Of a DNA stretch of 5,922 bases, positions 1 to 5,790 are shown in pieces (position 1 is the stretch's first letter; each line of letters opens with the position of its first letter). Source of the stretch: an uncultured Lachnospiraceae bacterium. Lineage in GTDB: Bacteria > Bacillota > Clostridia > Lachnospirales > Lachnospiraceae. The notes below the pieces were generated by a model, which was given only the letters and a program-made list of their open reading frames with translations, ran no database searches and was not told the DNA's origin. The stretch lies in the NCBI GenBank assembly GCA_945834545.1, contig CAMAHO010000136.1, positions 1 through 5,922 of the forward strand, in the 5' to 3' direction. The position numbers and the translations under genes are program-made.

Positions 1-87
1 TTTGACCCTGGTATCATATATATAGAATAGCTTATAGACTGCAAAATGTCATTTATTTTTTTGTAAATATATATTTTTTCAGTAGTT

Positions 88-339
88 GTTCCTGATTTTG
101 CCTCCACAAGCTCTTTTCTTTTACAAGCTCACCTAAGACTAAAGGTCGCTGCTACTGATTTCCTTCTTTATGCTTGTTTTCTTTTACTCCCGTCTTGGGC
201 TCTCTTCCTAACTGCTACTGATTTCGCCTTCTCAAGCTCTTTTCTTTTACAAGCTCACCTAAGACTATAGGTCGTTGCTACTGATTTTCTTCTTATAGTT
301 TGTTTTCTTTTACTCCCATCTCTTGTTGCTCATAAATAA
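88..339. repeat. Tandem array of four 63-bp units in A-B-A-B order
   Basis: Four adjacent 63-bp units start at 88, 151, 214 and 277. Three begin GCTACTGATTT and the first begins with the variant GTTCCTGATTTT. Units 1 and 3 (A) are near-identical over most of their length, and units 2 and 4 (B) resemble each other, so the stronger period is 126 bp. A and B share the opening motif and, in the same columns, TTTTCTTTTAC, which implies an older 63-bp duplication followed by a 126-bp one. The A units also hold ACAAGCTC or CAAGCTC twice, 17 bp apart. Sixty-three is 21 codons. On the minus strand one frame is lysine/glutamate-rich and open through unit 1, but most units end in an in-frame TAG, so I do not call a gene. 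The array is pyrimidine-rich on the plus strand. Positions 1-87 are AT-rich and I see no gene there. Confidence 0.85.
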
Positions 340-340
340 A

Positions 341-377
341 GCGTTAGCGGATACATAATGAATGCAACCACTAACGC
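341..377 (-). terminator. Hairpin, possible terminator of the minus-strand operon
   Basis: GCGTTAGCGG (341-350) and CCACTAACGC (368-377) form a 10-bp stem with a single mismatch that becomes a G-U pair in one transcript. The loop is 17 nt. Read on the minus strand the stem is followed by TTTATTTATG, a weak and interrupted T-run. It sits just past the last coding-like remnant of the regulator/kinase/CotH block, which is where a terminator would be expected. The long loop and poor T-run make the call tentative. Confidence 0.35.
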
Positions 378-408
378 CTTGCGTAAATCTGACGGTATTC
401 CAGATAAT

Positions 409-676
409 CTACTGCTTTTCAACTTGTCTATCTCTGATTCTGTCGTCCGAATTGTTCATATTAGCCCTATTCCCCATGTTATCCATATTAGCTTTATTCA
501 TCCTGCTGTCCATATTAGCTTTATTCTCCATATCTCCCATATCTGCTTATGTTGTCATCAATGTACTGCAGGAGCACATCACTGCTTCCAAATTTCATGC
601 CCCCTCCCATGTTTCCCGCAAAATCCTTTGTTCCCCGGTTGCCACTCACTCCTTTTATTAAGCGCCGCGCTTTCCT
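409..676 (-). pseudogene. Frameshifted remnant resembling a CotH kinase family protein
   Basis: No intact frame covers this stretch, but coding-like pieces lie in two minus-strand frames. The frame open from 676 to 521 carries KDFAGNMGGGMKFGSSDVLL followed by QYIDDN (core 628-551). From memory, this closely matches the segment of clostridial CotH proteins in which a glycine/methionine-rich stretch precedes SSDVxLxYIDDDPDSYSNIFDNAKTD. That frame then stops at 521-523. The expected continuation appears in another frame (546-409) as DMENKANMD, a 9-residue repeat, and a tail SDDRIRDRQVEKQ that resembles the following TDxDxxRLIxSLxxL helix. CotH proteins are atypical protein kinases, first known from spore coats. 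This fragment lacks the kinase core and both ends, so it is surely non-functional. The assignment was not checked by a search. Confidence 0.6.
445..525 (-). repeat. 27-bp tandem repeat, three copies, in frame
   Basis: On the minus strand three consecutive 27-nt units run 525-499, 498-472 and 471-445. They encode NKANMDSRM, NKANMDNMG and NRANMNNSD in the frame open from 546 to 409. All three share GCTAATATG, and the first two share the first 17 bases. The unit is a whole number of codons, which suggests it expanded while the sequence was still translated. It lies where an NAKTD-like motif is expected in the CotH-like remnant. Confidence 0.75.
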
Positions 677-899
677 TTAAACAAAGTCCATTTACCTTGC
701 TCTTCTTTTCCAGCAGGATTAAAGATAAATCATCATTGTAATAGCCGATTCGAAACTTCTCCCTAACATTGACTTCATCCTTTCTCTGCTTCATTTCCAG
801 ATAGCTGGAAATGTAAATCACACTCAGCGTCCCCACCCAAAGGAGAATCAAGATAGACATAATAGCTGCAACGATTTTTCTTCTGGACCTTTTAAACAT
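579..899 (-). pseudogene. Truncated sensor histidine kinase, N-terminal fragment
   Basis: The open frame gives only about 106 residues, whereas sensor kinases of this class usually have 350-500. From Met at 899 it reads MFKRSRRKIVAAIMSILILL, a basic N-terminus followed by a transmembrane helix (about residues 10-33) ending SVIYISSYLEMKQR. This is typical of the kinase paired with an OmpR regulator. There is no second membrane segment, HAMP, HisKA or ATPase domain, and after about residue 38 the sequence stops resembling a kinase. The ATG at 897-899 is preferred over the one at 903-905 because GAGG lies 7 nt upstream. It overlaps the regulator stop by 8 bp, the usual translational coupling. 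The later part (VREKFRIGYYNDDL) may be CotH-derived, which would mean a deletion fused the two genes; this is inference. Confidence 0.6.
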
Positions 900-1576
900 G
901 CTCATACCTCAACTCATAGCCTACTCCCCGGACTGCCTTAATCTCCGTCTTTGCTCCCACAAAGGCCAGCTTCTTACGCGTGAAGGACATATAAACCTCC
1001 ACATTGTTGTATTCGGCCTCGCTTTCAAAGCCCCAGATTTTTTCTGCCAGAAGCTCCCTGGTAAGAATTTGTCCGTTTCCGGAAATCAAGTACTCCAGAA
1101 TACGGTACTCCTTGTCACTGAGTCGCACACTTTGACTATTGGTCACACAGGACAAGGTAAGACTTCCCGGCTCCAGAACAATATCCCCAAAGGTCAGTGT
1201 CTGGTCCAAAGTTCCAAGTGCCCTTCGGCTCAGAGCCCGAAGTCTGGCCAATAGCTCCTTAGTCATGAAGGGTTTTGTAAGATAGTCATCTGCCCCGCTG
1301 TCCAGGCCCGCCACCTTATCATCCAGTTCTGCCTTGGCAGTAAGCATCAGGATTGGCGCTGTGATTCCCTTTCTCCTGGCCGCTTTAGCTATCTCATAGC
1401 CATTCATCCCCGGAAGCATCACATCCAGCACTACCATATCATAGATGCAGCTTTCCAGAGCCTCCAAGCCGTCTAACCCATCTGTGAAATGATCCACCTC
1501 ATAGTTTTCCAGCTTTAAAATCTCACATAAGGCCTGGGCCATTCTGATTTCATCCTCAACCAAATAAAATTCGCAT
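892..1576 (-). CDS. OmpR/PhoB-family response regulator with frameshifted start (probable pseudogene)
   Basis: Two-domain DNA-binding response regulator, normally phosphorylated by its partner kinase. With the frame repaired it has 227 residues, normal for the family. The receiver domain (1 to about 115) shows acidic E7/D8, phospho-acceptor D51 in VVLDVMLPGMNG, T79 in LMLTAKA and K101 in LTKPF. The C-terminal winged helix (about 125-227) has LSDKEYRILEYL and ends VRGVGYELR. The natural start is ATG at 1574-1576, with AGGAAGG at 1583-1589. That frame reads ATGCGAATTTTATTTGGTTG and stops after six codons. Removing one T from the run at 1566-1569 gives MRIYLVEDE and joins the rest perfectly. The uninterrupted frame otherwise extends back to a TTG at 1665 inside the palindromic element, with no ribosome site. 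Loss of function fits the truncated kinase downstream. A sequencing error in the T-run is the main alternative. Confidence 0.85.
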
Positions 1577-1582
1577 GTTTTT

Positions 1583-1589
1583 CCTTCCT
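1583..1589 (-). promoter_or_regulatory. Ribosome binding site that fixes the regulator start
   Basis: Minus-strand AGGAAGG lies 6 nt upstream of ATG 1574-1576. It identifies this out-of-frame ATG as the ancestral start of the response regulator, rather than the TTG at 1665. The palindromic element begins directly upstream (1590), so the leader keeps its ribosome site but any promoter has been displaced. Confidence 0.7.
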
Positions 1590-1688
1590 GGGGGACATCG
1601 GGGACAGGTCCACTTGACCCCCAGCCTAGAGAAATACTAAATCGAGTATATAAGATGGGGGTCAAGTGGACCTGTCCCCGATGCCCCC
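1590..1688. mobile_element. Palindromic MITE-like element, copy 1
   Basis: This 99-bp element has perfect 28-bp inverted arms (1596-1623 and 1656-1683) containing GGGGACAGGTCCACTTGACC, extended at each end by GGGGG or CCCCC, with one extra A at 1595. The 32-nt centre contains TACTAAATCGAGTATATAAG. A second copy lies at 4277-4374 in the opposite orientation. There is no transposase and no clear target duplication. Size, structure and repetition fit a non-autonomous palindromic element. GGGGACAGGT ends recall REP-like sequences associated with Y1 (IS200-type) transposases, but that link is from memory. It lies between the lipoprotein stop and the ribosome site of the response regulator. Confidence 0.8.
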
Positions 1689-1701
1689 GATGTCACTGCA
1701 A

Positions 1702-3054
1702 CTATCTTCTCTCACCAAAGTACAATTTCACTCGATTTTGTATTGTTTTTGTTACCTCTTTCAAATTCTTATCATAGGAAAAATAAGCGTCAGCTTCCTC
1801 AGCAATAACATCAAACAATTCATCTGTATCATAGCTTTTTCTTGGAACAGCGTTCTTTATCAGTTCCAAATACTCATCCAGAAAAGTGGAATAATCATTA
1901 TTTTCCGGTAACCTTGTCCTGGTTCCATCCGGATAAATTACAAAATACATTTCCATGTCCTCATCATAATACCATAGTTTTTCAGGAACATCCATTCTTA
2001 TACTAATACCTTTTTTTATTAACTGCTGAGTATTTAAGCTAACAAGGAAATTAACAAATTCCACTACACCCTTTTTATTCATTGAGTCTTTGTTAACCAC
2101 AATGATTCCTTGATCCACCAAATAAGTTCCATGCCCAGTTTCTGAGGGATAACCGGTAAAGCAACAATTGGGGCCTATCCATTTACGATATGAGCCAAAT
2201 TCTTCCATACTGAAAATGCTACACGACATTCCCACTATATCACCTGAATTCAGTGCTTCTGCAGAATACTTTATACCAGACCTAAGTGTAAGGTTACCAG
2301 ATTTGTTTTTGATTAATGCCAGCAAATCCTGAAACTCCTTTGTGTCAAAATAAGCTACTCCGTCTTTTAAAAAGGGAGTACTCTCCATATCCTTTCCCAA
2401 TAGGAAATACAAACTATACCACCAATTATCCTGTCCTGTATAATCTACAAATAAGCTATTTATATCATTGTTTTGTACGATTGACTGAACATCGCTTATA
2501 TTCCAAGAGGATTCGTTCCAGTATTCTCGACTGGTTGCCATGGTGTCTATAGATACACTTTTAGGTATTCCATACCAGCCATCCTTTGTCGATCCAATTT
2601 CAATAGCACCAGGCAGAATCGCATCTCTGTTAGTCTCAAGAATTATATCATCCAGGTTACCCAATGCCCCGTTTTCAATTAGATTTTTCATGTTTTCTCT
2701 ATCAACACATAGTATGTCCGGTCCCTTCCCACTTAGAATATCAATTAGGGTTCTATTCATTGCATCGGATTCGAGAACCTCCGAATACTCAATGTGTTGA
2801 GAGGAATTATCTTGAGAAAAAGAAAGCGATTGCTCTTTGAGGAACACATCTTCTCTCCAGATATTAACAAAAGAAACGGTTTCCTTTTCCTGATTGTCAA
2901 GCGGAATCTCGCTCCCAGCTTCTTCCTTCTCCTGAGGATATTCTTTTTGTACCGACTGTTCAATAGCAGCAACATTTTCCTCTTCATCACTAGTTCCGCA
3001 GGATACAAGCAGTAGTATCATAAGCATTATCAACTGTATGCATTTCTTTTTCAT
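1702..3054 (-). CDS. Orphan extracellular solute-binding-type lipoprotein
   Basis: A 450-residue protein with a lipoprotein signal peptide: MKKK, a hydrophobic stretch, then lipobox LVSC with Cys19 as the predicted lipid anchor. An acidic linker (about 20-60) would hold the domain away from the membrane. The body resembles family 1 solute-binding proteins of sugar-type ABC importers, with ILSGKGPDILCVDRENMKNL near residue 110, a WYGIPKSVSID-type segment, and C-terminal aromatic and acidic helices. Length fits the family. No permease or ATPase gene lies nearby and the gene stands alone, so it may bind a ligand for sensing, or share a transporter elsewhere. ATG 3052-3054 is preceded by AAAGGAAGG, about 12-13 nt upstream, a slightly long spacing. 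It is divergent from the XRE operon and has its own promoter. The palindromic element begins 13 bp past its stop. The ligand cannot be inferred. Confidence 0.75.
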   Translation of the reverse strand: MKKKCIQLIMLMILLLVSCGTSDEEENVAAIEQSVQKEYPQEKEEAGSEIPLDNQEKETVSFVNIWREDVFLKEQSLSFSQDNSSQHIEYSEVLESDAMNRTLIDILSGKGPDILCVDRENMKNLIENGALGNLDDIILETNRDAILPGAIEIGSTKDGWYGIPKSVSIDTMATSREYWNESSWNISDVQSIVQNNDINSLFVDYTGQDNWWYSLYFLLGKDMESTPFLKDGVAYFDTKEFQDLLALIKNKSGNLTLRSGIKYSAEALNSGDIVGMSCSIFSMEEFGSYRKWIGPNCCFTGYPSETGHGTYLVDQGIIVVNKDSMNKKGVVEFVNFLVSLNTQQLIKKGISIRMDVPEKLWYYDEDMEMYFVIYPDGTRTRLPENNDYSTFLDEYLELIKNAVPRKSYDTDELFDVIAEEADAYFSYDKNLKEVTKTIQNRVKLYFGERR

Positions 3055-3094
3055 AAGCTAAACTTATCCTTCCTTTCTTTTTGCTATTAGCTTT

Positions 3095-3123
3095 AAACTA
3101 GTGAGCTTAATAAGAAATGTCAA
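3095..3123 (-). promoter_or_regulatory. Promoter for the solute-binding lipoprotein
   Basis: On the minus strand a perfect -35 box TTGACA (3118-3123) is followed after 17 bp by TAGTTT (3095-3100), a weak -10. Transcription would start near 3088, giving a leader of about 34 nt that includes the AAAGGAAGG ribosome site. The weak -10 suggests that activation may be needed. The GCATA boxes begin about 18 bp upstream of the -35 box. Confidence 0.5.
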
Positions 3124-3140
3124 CAGTTCCTTCCTAAAAA

Positions 3141-3230
3141 GCATAAAACATTGCTAACATGCATAAAATATGCAGATATGGATATTATTTGCATAATATC
3201 GTAACAATTAGCATAGAAATAATATTGCTA
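3141..3230. promoter_or_regulatory. Likely operator region with four phased GCATA boxes
   Basis: GCATA occurs at 3141, 3161, 3191 and 3211, always on the plus strand, with spacings of 20, 30 and 20 bp, close to whole helical turns. Symmetric sites overlap them: GCATA-AAA-TATGC (3161-3173), GATATTAT-TTGC-ATAATATC (3181-3200, perfect 8-bp arms), and TAGCA (3209-3213) with TGCTA (3226-3230), the last covering the xre -35 box. ATTGCTA also occurs twice (3150-3156 and 3224-3230). The region lies between the two divergent promoters. I infer binding by the neighbouring XRE regulator, possibly to both promoters. Confidence 0.5.
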
Positions 3231-3253
3231 TATCTTCATAGTCAATCTATAAT
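3225..3253 (+). promoter_or_regulatory. Promoter of the xre operon
   Basis: TTGCTA (3225-3230) and a perfect TATAAT (3248-3253) are separated by 17 bp, a good sigma-A type promoter. Transcription would start near 3260, leaving a leader of about 23 nt before ATG 3283. The ribosome site is a modest GAGG at 3272-3275. The -35 box lies inside the right half of an inverted repeat (TAGCA/TGCTA), so a bound regulator would block it, which suggests autorepression. Confidence 0.65.
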
Positions 3254-3282
3254 GTTTAAAACACATTCTATGAGGTTAATTA

Positions 3283-3930
3283 ATGCAAAATCACATCGGT
3301 AAACAGATACATGATATGCGTAAGCACAATGGTATGAGTCAGGCAGAATTGGCAAAAAAATTATTTGTAAAGCAATCCAGTGTAAGCCGTTGGGAACGCG
3401 GGGAGACTGTTCCGGATGCTAATTCCCTCCATTTAATGTCCGAGTTGTTTCAAGTTTCTATGGATGAATTCTATCCCCACAGTTCACTTTCAGAGGATGC
3501 CTCCATTTCGCCAGCCAGCGATGAAAACATAGAAATCACAGACAATTTTGGGGAAGCATCTGTTTTCTCAAATATAAGGAAAAAAGGAAAGATATTATTA
3601 GCTTTTTCGATACTCACGAATCTTGTACTAATCACTATATTAATAATTCAAAATACAATATACATTCCACCAGAATATTCTATGACAGATAGTCGTATTG
3701 TTTTTGACAACTATCACGGACAGGAGGTATATGAGTATTCGTATGTCTACTGGTTGTGGTTAAGTCCTAAGAAAAAACACGAGATTGCTACAACGAATTC
3801 TATAATATGGCATACTTCACCACCTAAAGAAGGAATTAACATTCTAAAGATAAGCTTTTATAATTCGAGGGCTAAAGCCACCTCTTGGGAAGAACCAAAT
3901 TCAGTTATGTACATTTATAAAGGGAGATAA
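3283..3930 (+). CDS. Membrane-anchored XRE-family transcriptional regulator
   Basis: A 215-residue protein. Residues 5-64 form a Cro/CI-type helix-turn-helix: IGKQIHDMRKHNGMSQAELA, then KQSSVSRWERGETVPD with the usual Q-SVSRWE-G recognition helix, and LFQVSMDEFY. A polar linker (65-98) and basic RKKGK precede one transmembrane helix (about 104-122). The remaining 93 residues, rich in Tyr, Trp and Ser, should lie outside the membrane and match no family I recognise. By topology this could be a one-component sensor that binds DNA while sensing something outside. ATG 3283 has GAGG 7 nt upstream and a good promoter. The downstream gene starts 4 nt after the stop, so the two form an operon. Targets are probably its own promoter and the divergent lipoprotein gene. 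The DNA-binding call is firm; the sensing role is inferred. Confidence 0.85.
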   Translation: MQNHIGKQIHDMRKHNGMSQAELAKKLFVKQSSVSRWERGETVPDANSLHLMSELFQVSMDEFYPHSSLSEDASISPASDENIEITDNFGEASVFSNIRKKGKILLAFSILTNLVLITILIIQNTIYIPPEYSMTDSRIVFDNYHGQEVYEYSYVYWLWLSPKKKHEIATTNSIIWHTSPPKEGINILKISFYNSRAKATSWEEPNSVMYIYKGR

Positions 3931-3934
3931 TAAC

Positions 3935-4273
3935 ATGAAAAAAAATCTTTTATTATTAGCATTTATATTATTGATTCTGCATCCAAATTATGCCAATGCC
4001 ACTACCATTCTATCAGACGATATAACTAATAATCCTATTCCATATAAAGTATATGATTTATCACCTTCTATCTTTTCCCTATATTCCGGAAAATATCTTT
4101 CTCTCTCTATGGATATAGTATATGAAGGTATTCCCTCTTCAGTTCCTTATTCCTTTGAAATAACTAAGGTTGTTTCTGGCGTAACCTACAGAGGTACAAT
4201 GTATTTGCAATCAACATATATTGAAAAGAATAAGCTTTATGCTACTTATATTGGAATGCTATATGCGCAATAA
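3935..4273 (+). CDS. Small secreted protein of unknown function
   Basis: A 112-residue product with a clear signal peptide: MKKN, hydrophobic LLLLAFILLIL, and an ANA cleavage motif after residue 22, leaving about 90 mature residues. The mature part is rich in Tyr, Ser, Thr and hydrophobics in alternating patterns, suggesting a small beta fold. The C-terminal half (VSGVTYRGTMYLQS, then YATYIGMLYA) loosely recalls DUF5626-like secreted proteins of Firmicutes, but I am not sure. There are no cysteines, lipobox, sortase motif or second membrane helix, so release is expected. A strong ribosome site AAGGGAG (3920-3926) overlaps the end of xre, 8 nt before ATG 3935, so it is co-transcribed with the regulator. 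It might be a ligand or modulator of the regulator's outside domain or of the lipoprotein; this is speculation from context. Confidence 0.7.
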   Translation: MKKNLLLLAFILLILHPNYANATTILSDDITNNPIPYKVYDLSPSIFSLYSGKYLSLSMDIVYEGIPSSVPYSFEITKVVSGVTYRGTMYLQSTYIEKNKLYATYIGMLYAQ

Positions 4274-4276
4274 ATA

Positions 4277-4374
4277 GGGGGCATCGGGGACAGGTTCGCT
4301 TGACCCCCAGCTTATATACTCGATTTAGTAGTTCTCTAGACCGGGGTCAAGTGGACCTGTCCCTGATGCCCCCC
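4277..4374. mobile_element. Palindromic MITE-like element, copy 2 (inverted)
   Basis: A 98-bp element whose reverse complement matches copy 1 through both arms and the centre (TACTAAATCGAGTATATAAG on the minus strand). Arms 4277-4307 and 4343-4373 pair over 31 positions with three differences, all of which become G-U pairs in a plus-strand transcript. The loop is 35 nt. It starts 3 bp after the secreted-protein stop and ends 6 bp before the stop of the convergent DUF4825-type gene. It may therefore serve as a shared 3' hairpin, although no T-run follows on either strand. No target duplication is visible. Confidence 0.8.
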
Positions 4375-4380
4375 TTAAGT

Positions 4381-5790
4381 CTACCTTCCCAAAAAATATC
4401 CTGTATCAGAGTTTCCGGAAAGATTGAGCCTAACTTTGGTGCCCCAGATCAGATCTGTTGTAACCTCTCCCTGAACCGGAATCACCTCCCCATCGGAAGT
4501 CACTACAGATAAGGTGATTTTGCCCGGTTCCCCATCGGTGAACTCTTTCGTAAAATCCTCCGGCAACAGCTGGAATTCTACATTCAGTCCATTTTGCAGG
4601 GCAGTATGATCTGCATTGGTCATACCCTGATGTCCTGTAGCACCATCGCTCTCTACAGTAATATTCATACCACAGATCTCATTCTCCGTATAGTTCACGA
4701 CGACAAAGCCAAGCACTCTGTCAACCTCTCCTGCCATGGAATCATCCACCTGAGCGTTGGATTCCACCAACGCAGCATACGTCATCACATTGGATAACCC
4801 GGTCTTTCGCACCAGCTGCTCCAATAGCACGATATCCTGCCCCACTGTTTTAATATCCACGCCTGCATATTCAGTAGCCTGTTTGCTTGTAACGGAAAGA
4901 CTTACCGGCTTCCCTTCTATTGTGTACTCGTAAACGACTTCGTCCAGATTTCCAATCTGCGACAGCAACAAATAAGCATACTTTGGTAACCGTTCAAGCA
5001 TGCTTTCCTGTCTGGATGAAGAAAAATCCTTCTCTAAAATCATCTTCCAAGAATAAGGCTGCTGCTTTGTCTGAAGTTCATTTACAAAGTTGCCTGTAAA
5101 TGCTGTCAGATTGAGAGCTCTTACCAGTTTGCCATTGAAAGGCATATTTCCTACATAGGGATTATATAAGGCGTACAGATTTGCTGTAAGCGGACTGATT
5201 GGTTCCCCGTCTGCCCATAGGATGCGGTCGCCAACCCAGACCTGTCTGATAGCTTCTGAAGAAGTAAATGTTGTCTCTTTTTCATCGTCAAAGAAGATGC
5301 TTTTGGTAACCCCTGTCACACTGATTTCAACCACCCCTTCCTCCTCATAGATGTTGATGCTCCTTATACCCTGGCCGGAGGTTGATTTAACCGTTGCAGT
5401 CAATTCCTTTCCCTGAATGGATAAGCCGCAAGACAGATATTCTGCATTCATGGTTTTCCCTGCAATATAGTATCGGATGCCCAGGATGAGAACCACAAAC
5501 AGCCACACAATTGCCACACTGGCAAAAAGAACCTTACGGTTTCTCTTCCTGGTTTTCTGCAAAAAATCTAATTCTATTTTCTCTTTTGAGTTTTCCATCT
5601 CCTGTTCCACAGGACACTTCATTCGCATATACTTTTCCTTGCAGGGAGAACAGCTCTCCAGATGCTCTTTCACCATTTCATTGGTAACCAGACTGGTCAA
5701 TTCATCCACATACCCGGGAAGTAAATCCTGTACCACCTCACAAGGCAAGTTTTGTTCTATTTTTTCAGATAAATCCGCTCTCTGTTCCAT
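4381..5790 (-). CDS. zf-HC2 anti-sigma-type membrane protein with DUF4825-like domain
   Basis: A 469-residue protein. The N-terminal zinc-binding anti-sigma segment has C17, H43, C47 and C50 (HLESCSPC), preceded by the usual LPCEVVQDLLPGYVDEL. A charged region leads to one transmembrane helix (about 87-108), leaving a large outside domain. The segment near 203-225, LYNPYVGNMPFNGKLVRALN, recalls DUF4825 (YVGDNSKVG-like), a partner often fused to such zinc fingers in Lachnospiraceae; this is from memory. Proteins of this build usually hold an ECF sigma factor at the membrane and release it on an envelope signal. The sigma gene usually lies just upstream, here beyond the right edge. ATG 5788-5790 is chosen because AAAGGGAG lies about 7 nt upstream; the TTG at 5808 has no such site. 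Codons are more GC-rich than in the central block. Confidence 0.75.
   Translation of the reverse strand: MEQRADLSEKIEQNLPCEVVQDLLPGYVDELTSLVTNEMVKEHLESCSPCKEKYMRMKCPVEQEMENSKEKIELDFLQKTRKRNRKVLFASVAIVWLFVVLILGIRYYIAGKTMNAEYLSCGLSIQGKELTATVKSTSGQGIRSINIYEEEGVVEISVTGVTKSIFFDDEKETTFTSSEAIRQVWVGDRILWADGEPISPLTANLYALYNPYVGNMPFNGKLVRALNLTAFTGNFVNELQTKQQPYSWKMILEKDFSSSRQESMLERLPKYAYLLLSQIGNLDEVVYEYTIEGKPVSLSVTSKQATEYAGVDIKTVGQDIVLLEQLVRKTGLSNVMTYAALVESNAQVDDSMAGEVDRVLGFVVVNYTENEICGMNITVESDGATGHQGMTNADHTALQNGLNVEFQLLPEDFTKEFTDGEPGKITLSVVTSDGEVIPVQGEVTTDLIWGTKVRLNLSGNSDTGYFLGR

Noticed and set aside
2..28. Promoter TTGACC plus TAGAAT at the left edge
   Set aside because: The spacing is about 15 bp and no plus-strand gene follows, so the match is likely chance in AT-rich DNA.
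88..339. CRISPR array
   Set aside because: The units are contiguous and diverged along their whole length, with no constant repeat plus variable spacer pattern.
358..741. Plus-strand frame of 127 codons rich in His, Ile and Ser
   Set aside because: It is the complement of the minus-strand 27-bp repeat and kinase fragment. It has no ribosome site and low-complexity composition, and the minus strand explains it better.
1577..1665. N-terminal extension of the response regulator to TTG 1665 (about 30 extra residues)
   Set aside because: The extension is translated palindromic element with no ribosome site. A good site and natural ATG exist at 1576 in a shifted frame.
1590..4374. Composite transposon with intact ends
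   Set aside because: No transposase and no target-site duplications are visible. The flanks at 1689 and 4276 do not match, so only a loose cargo or inversion hypothesis is kept.
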